Shown: piece by piece, positions 59,899-64,000 of the stretch
How positions within the stretch are numbered: position 1 is the first letter of the stretch
Layout of the letters: each line of letters opens with the position of its first letter
Source of the DNA: Chitinophaga polysaccharea
GTDB lineage: Bacteria; Bacteroidota; Bacteroidia; Chitinophagales; Chitinophagaceae
DNA length: 64,000 bases
NCBI RefSeq assembly: GCF_007829335.1
Contig: NZ_VIWO01000004.1
Location: 186,001 to 250,000 of the forward strand
Direction of reading: 5' to 3'
Notes under the pieces: model-generated
Told to the model about the DNA's origin: nothing
What the model saw: only the letters and a program-made list of their open reading frames with translations
Databases searched by the model: none
Position numbers and translations under genes: made by a program

Positions 59899-62800
59899 AT
59901 GAAAAATATGAAGTTCCTTGCCTCGGGCTTACTCTCTGTCACCAAAAGAGGGCCTGCCAAATTACTATGGATACTGCTGATAGTAGCACTGCTGCCGGTT
60001 TGCGCTGCCGCCCAAAATGTAACCGTATCGGTGAAAAATGTACCGCTTGAAAAAGTATTTGCGGTGCTGAAACAACAAACCGGTTATTCCTTCATCTGGC
60101 GCGGACAAACCACACCGGCCATGAATAAGGTATCACTGGAATGCACCAACGAACCCTTTACCCGGGTGCTGGGCACGCTGCTGGACCGCCTTTCGCTACA
60201 ATATGAAATAACAGATAAAATTGTTGTGGTTACCAGAAAGGAAACGCCGGCTACCACCGGGAAAGAGCAGCCGCCGATGACCATCACCGGACAAATCAGC
60301 GATGAAAAAGGAGGCACGTTGCCAGGTGTTACGATCCGGGTAAAGGGAACTGCTTCCGGCGCTACTACCGATGCGCAGGGGCGGTTCTCCATCAATGTTC
60401 CCGGGGAAAACAGTGTGCTCATATGTTCCTATGTAGGCTTTGAGCAGAGAGAAGTGACGGTAGCCGGTCAGCAAACATTACATATCACCCTGAAATTGCA
60501 AAGCGCGTCCCTCAACGACCTGGTGGTAGTAGGATATGGTACCCAGCAGAAAAAGAACGTTACCTCGTCCATCTCCTCTGTAAAAGGCAGTGAGCTGACA
60601 GGGATAGCAGTAACCAGCCTGGATGGCGCCCTGCAGGGTAAAGCCGCGGGTATACAGGTAGTACAGAACTCCGGCGCACCAGGTGACGAAACGTATATCC
60701 GTATCCGTGGTAACGGCTCGCTGTTTGGCGAAAACAGGCCCCTGTACGTAATCGACGGCGTACCTATGAGCAACCTGCCCGCTGCTCAATACGGCATCTC
60801 CGGCGACGGACAGCGGATTGCTACCACCAATAATATTAATCCCAACGACATACAATCGGTTGAAATCCTGAAAGACGCTGCCGCCGCAGCGATCTATGGT
60901 TCCCGGGGCGCCAACGGCGTGATCCTCATCACCACCAAAAGAGGCGCAGAAGGGAAGTCAAGATTTAATTTCAGCATGTATACCGGCGTTGCTGATATCC
61001 CAAAACGGCTGCCCGTGTTGAACGGCGAACAATTTGTAACACTGTTTAAAGAATCAAGGGCCAACGCCGGAATGCCCGACGATCCGGCTATTGTAAACAC
61101 CGGCCGCAATACCAACTGGCAGGATGCCATCTTCAGATCAGCGCCGGTATCTAACTATAACCTGTCCATCTCCGGCGGTTCCGGAAAAACTTCCCACTAT
61201 GTTTCACTGGGCTACCTCGATCAAACCGGTACCATTGTAGGATTGCAGCATTTTAAACGCTATAACGGGCGGGTGAACTTCGACTTTGCCGCTACCGATA
61301 AATTAAAAATAGGAGTCAACCTCACCGGGGTACGTTCTATCAACAACCGTATGGATAACAGCTTTTCCGGTCAATCTGTGCTGGCGCTGGCGCTGATAGA
61401 AAATCCAAATGATCCTATTTACAATCCCAATGGTACTTATTATACGGACCCCGGCCGCCACTGGACTAACCCGGTAATGATCGCCAATAACCTGCGTTTC
61501 CAGTCGATCGTAAACAGCTATATCGGCAACGTATTTGGCGAGTACAGCATTTTGCCCGGCCTGAAGTTCAAAACCAGCTTCGGTTTTGATAACCAGCAGG
61601 TGACCGACGACCGGTACCAGTCCAAGCTGGTTAACAATGGCTCGGCCGCCAGCGGCTTTGTATCCGTGTTTACACAGTTTTTATGGGTCAATGAAAACAC
61701 CCTCTCGTATACGCCTGTCCTGAAAGGCCGGCATAAATTAACCGCCCTGCTCGGGCAGAGTGCACAGGAAGCCAGCGTACGGCGTATAGGCATTTCCGGT
61801 AATACCAACTCCACCGATATTATACAAGCTGTAACAGGGTTTACGTCCCTTTCGTCGCCGATAGACTATCGCTCACAATGGGGACTGGTATCCTATTTCG
61901 GCAGGATCAGCTATAGCTACGACGACCGCTACCTGTTGGAAGGCGTAGCCCGTACTGATGGATCTTCGCGTTTTGGCGCCAACAAGAAATACGGTTTCTT
62001 TCCTTCCATCTCAGCTGGCTGGCGCATCATCAATGAAAATTTCATGAAGCAGCAACGTTTTTTCAATGACCTGAAGATCCGTGCCAGCATTGGCGTTACG
62101 GGGAATAACGAAGGGCTTGGCTCGGATTTTCCTTCCCTGGCCACTTATTCGACCGGGTATAACTATGGCACCGAAGCGGGAATTGCCGCTACTTCCCTGT
62201 CGAATGCAGACCTTAGCTGGGAAGCCACCACCGCTACCAACCTGGGACTGGATGTATCTTTCCTGGACAGCCGTATTAACGTCACTATAGATGCTTACCG
62301 CAAGCTCACCAACCGCCTGATCTTTAAACTGGACCTGCCCTATACCTCCGGCTTCGCCCGCACTAACGGCGCCAATATAGGCCAGCTGCTCAATAAAGGA
62401 CTGGAGATTTCGGTGAATACCGACAACATCCGGAGCGCTTTTACCTGGAGCACCAACTTCAACCTGTATTTCAACCGCAATAAAATCACCAGTTTGCCTG
62501 AAACCGTGGCGGGAGACCCCTCCAGCTCTGATTTCACAGAAAGCCTGCCAGGGTCATTTTATACCAGTCAGCCTACCAGCATTTTTCGTGTAGGCGAGCC
62601 AGTTGGATCCTTTTTTGGCTACCGCAATAAAGGAGTTGATCCGGCAACCGGCAACATGATCTATGATGATATTAATAAAGACGGGAAAATAACAGCGGCC
62701 GACCGGGTGATCCTGGGTACCGCGCAACCGGATTTTACCGGTGGCCTTACCAATACCTTTGGTTACAAAGGAGTAGACCTGAGCTTTTTCCTGTACTGGT

Positions 62801-63243
62801 CGTACGGCAATAAAGTATACAACCAAACCCGCAGCATGCTGGAAAGGATGAGCAGTTACAACAACGGTGACGCCAAAACGCTGAACCGGTGGACGCCGCA
62901 GAACACCATTACCGACGTGCCACGTGCGGTATTCAACGATCCTACGGTGCCGGGTAGCTTAACCAACGGAGAAGTGTCGCAACGCTTTGTAGAAGATGGT
63001 TCGTTTATCAGGATGAAGAATATTACGCTGGGTTATACCATCCCATCTGCTACCTTAAAGAAAGTACGCATCAGCAGTGCCCGGGTATATGTCAGTGCGC
63101 AAAACCTGTTTCTCATTACCAACTATTCAGGTTTAGATCCTGAGTCGCAGAACCAGTCGGTGAAAAACTCGCAGCTGGGTATTGACTGGGCCGTACAGCC
63201 ACAGGCCCGTACTTTCCTGGTAGGATTAAATGTGAACTTTTAA
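59899..63243 (+). CDS. SusC-type TonB-dependent receptor with STN signalling domain
   Basis: This 1,114-residue receptor has a long signal peptide (LLWILLIVALLPVCAAAQ). The STN domain (VTVSVKNVPLEKVFAVLKQQ, LLDRLSLQYEITDKIVVVTR, about 40-115) contacts FecR across the periplasm. A carboxypeptidase-like domain (TITGQISDEKGGTLPGVTIR), a plug with LVVVGYGTQQKKNVTSSISS, PLYVIDGVPMSN and AAAAIYGSRGANGVILITTK, and a barrel ending at RTFLVGLNVNF follow. STN presence fits the upstream sigma/FecR pair, so uptake of the ligand triggers its own operon. SusD follows 11 bp later. Confidence 0.97.
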   Translation: MKNMKFLASGLLSVTKRGPAKLLWILLIVALLPVCAAAQNVTVSVKNVPLEKVFAVLKQQTGYSFIWRGQTTPAMNKVSLECTNEPFTRVLGTLLDRLSLQYEITDKIVVVTRKETPATTGKEQPPMTITGQISDEKGGTLPGVTIRVKGTASGATTDAQGRFSINVPGENSVLICSYVGFEQREVTVAGQQTLHITLKLQSASLNDLVVVGYGTQQKKNVTSSISSVKGSELTGIAVTSLDGALQGKAAGIQVVQNSGAPGDETYIRIRGNGSLFGENRPLYVIDGVPMSNLPAAQYGISGDGQRIATTNNINPNDIQSVEILKDAAAAAIYGSRGANGVILITTKRGAEGKSRFNFSMYTGVADIPKRLPVLNGEQFVTLFKESRANAGMPDDPAIVNTGRNTNWQDAIFRSAPVSNYNLSISGGSGKTSHYVSLGYLDQTGTIVGLQHFKRYNGRVNFDFAATDKLKIGVNLTGVRSINNRMDNSFSGQSVLALALIENPNDPIYNPNGTYYTDPGRHWTNPVMIANNLRFQSIVNSYIGNVFGEYSILPGLKFKTSFGFDNQQVTDDRYQSKLVNNGSAASGFVSVFTQFLWVNENTLSYTPVLKGRHKLTALLGQSAQEASVRRIGISGNTNSTDIIQAVTGFTSLSSPIDYRSQWGLVSYFGRISYSYDDRYLLEGVARTDGSSRFGANKKYGFFPSISAGWRIINENFMKQQRFFNDLKIRASIGVTGNNEGLGSDFPSLATYSTGYNYGTEAGIAATSLSNADLSWEATTATNLGLDVSFLDSRINVTIDAYRKLTNRLIFKLDLPYTSGFARTNGANIGQLLNKGLEISVNTDNIRSAFTWSTNFNLYFNRNKITSLPETVAGDPSSSDFTESLPGSFYTSQPTSIFRVGEPVGSFFGYRNKGVDPATGNMIYDDINKDGKITAADRVILGTAQPDFTGGLTNTFGYKGVDLSFFLYWSYGNKVYNQTRSMLERMSSYNNGDAKTLNRWTPQNTITDVPRAVFNDPTVPGSLTNGEVSQRFVEDGSFIRMKNITLGYTIPSATLKKVRISSARVYVSAQNLFLITNYSGLDPESQNQSVKNSQLGIDWAVQPQARTFLVGLNVNF

Positions 63244-63254
63244 AAGCAGCCGTT

Positions 63255-64000
63255 ATGAAAAATTTACGACTAATATATATCCTTCTTCTTTTTGCGTCTT
63301 GTACCAAAGTGCTGGACCAGGTTCCGGAGTACACGATTGCAGATGAGAACTTCTGGCAAACCGGCAATGATGCCGAATCAGCTGCTGTGGGTATTTACCC
63401 GGCTATACAGAGTATTGCGGCACAATTTCCGCTCGCATTTGATGCCGGCTCCGATGCCACTACCGCTTTGCTGATCAACTACAGTCCTTTTTCTACCCAT
63501 GGTATCCCGGTAGATAACCTGATCGTGGCCGCCTACTGGCAGAATAACTATACGGGTATTGGTCGCGCCAACGATTTGCTGAAACATGTGCCTCCCATGA
63601 AAGATAGCTTGTTTGCTCCCGGCCGTAAAGAACAGTTGTTAGGAGAAGCACATTTTCTGCGGGCCTACTTTTACTTCAACCTGGTAAAAGCCTATGGGGC
63701 GGTGCCTTTGGTGCTGGAGCCTTATACTTCCTTTAATGCTGATTTTACCGTTCCCCGTACGTCGGTGGACAGTATTTTCAAACAGATTATTGCCGACCTG
63801 AAAATTGCGGAGGCGAGCCTGCCGCCTACTTTCGCCGCTGCAGTTACTACTCGCGGCCGCGCCAGCCAGGGTGGGGCCAAAGCCTTGCTGGCGAAGGCAT
63901 ACCTGAGCATAAAGGATTATAACGCTGCTGCGTCTAAGGCACAGGAGGTGATGAACAGCCCGGTGTATAGCCTGGTATCCGGTAGCGCGGCGTATAGCGG
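63255..64000 (+). CDS. SusD/RagB family lipoprotein, partial
   Basis: The first 248 codons of a SusD lipoprotein are present; the gene runs past the right edge. The signal ILLLFASC ends at Cys16, and KVLDQVPEYTIADENFWQTG is a usual SusD opening. NNYTGIGRANDLLKHVPPMK and LLGEAHFLRAYFYFNLVKAYGAVPLVLEP are the conserved TPR-type helices. It is the partner of the STN-SusC, 11 bp upstream, so it belongs to the same surface-signalled operon. The ATG at 63255 directly precedes the signal. Confidence 0.95.
   Translation, partial: MKNLRLIYILLLFASCTKVLDQVPEYTIADENFWQTGNDAESAAVGIYPAIQSIAAQFPLAFDAGSDATTALLINYSPFSTHGIPVDNLIVAAYWQNNYTGIGRANDLLKHVPPMKDSLFAPGRKEQLLGEAHFLRAYFYFNLVKAYGAVPLVLEPYTSFNADFTVPRTSVDSIFKQIIADLKIAEASLPPTFAAAVTTRGRASQGGAKALLAKAYLSIKDYNAAASKAQEVMNSPVYSLVSGSAAYS

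Noticed and set aside
1..64000. tRNA, rRNA, insertion sequences, integrases, origins and classical riboswitches
   Set aside because: None was recognised by eye on either strand; no transposase or phage genes are present. A covariance-model scan would be decisive and could not be run.

Overview
The window reads as a chromosomal segment of a member of the Bacteroidota, most likely a Chitinophaga-like soil or plant-associated bacterium of the Chitinophagaceae. The signs are SusC/SusD outer-membrane nutrient-uptake pairs, FecR/ECF-sigma control of a SusC that carries an STN domain, a type IX secretion (T9SS) type A sorting domain, many lipoproteins, GC content near the middle of the range, and -7 promoter boxes of the Bacteroidota form TAnnTTTG. 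No rRNA, tRNA, insertion sequence, phage or CRISPR array was seen. The species was not identified.

Layout. 1-3444 (minus): a beta-helix lipoprotein followed by a SusC cut by the left edge. 3694-6768: an AraC regulator, then a LysR gene divergent from an mdaB/ygiN-like quinone-redox pair and the wreck of an aldo/keto reductase. 6874-9751: a complete arsenic operon (arsR, arsM, acr3, arsC) with two matching palindromic operator candidates. 9874-13978: an aldehyde dehydrogenase, an AraC regulator, then a minus-strand pair made of a cysteine-rich double-glycine-leader peptide and a thioredoxin-like lipoprotein. 14732-26331: a DUF899 protein, a SusC/SusD pair, a PP2C-like phosphatase, an OmpA protein behind a sigma-54 type promoter, two lipoproteins, and a sigma factor with a likely membrane anti-sigma partner. 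26607-38112: housekeeping and carbohydrate genes, including a six-hairpin glycosidase, a GH95 fucosidase, 3-methyladenine DNA glycosylase, exonuclease III, dodecin, two DoxX proteins and a Crp/Fnr regulator. 38205-46595: a 1,528-residue T9SS adhesin with 480-bp repeats, a glycerophosphodiesterase and a TonB-dependent receptor.

47648-54398 is the most unusual part. It is a tight four-gene minus-strand operon with, in transcription order, a VioB-type ferritin-like protein, a LodA/GoxA-family oxidase expected to carry a protein-derived cysteine tryptophylquinone (CTQ), a QhpD-like radical SAM/SPASM enzyme, and a LodB/QhpG-like flavoprotein. Described LodA systems need only LodB, whereas radical SAM plus flavoprotein is the maturation pair of quinohemoprotein amine dehydrogenase. 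The operon therefore looks like a hybrid quinone-cofactor maturation system, possibly feeding an oxidised amino acid to a diiron enzyme.

54697-64000: a secreted Chitinophagaceae-type protein, a Crp/Fnr regulator, a HAD hydrolase translationally coupled to a chloramphenicol acetyltransferase-like protein, and a cell-surface signalling set (ECF sigma, FecR anti-sigma, STN-SusC, SusD) cut by the right edge. Gene borders are often marked by strong two-way terminator hairpins, which help define the transcription units.
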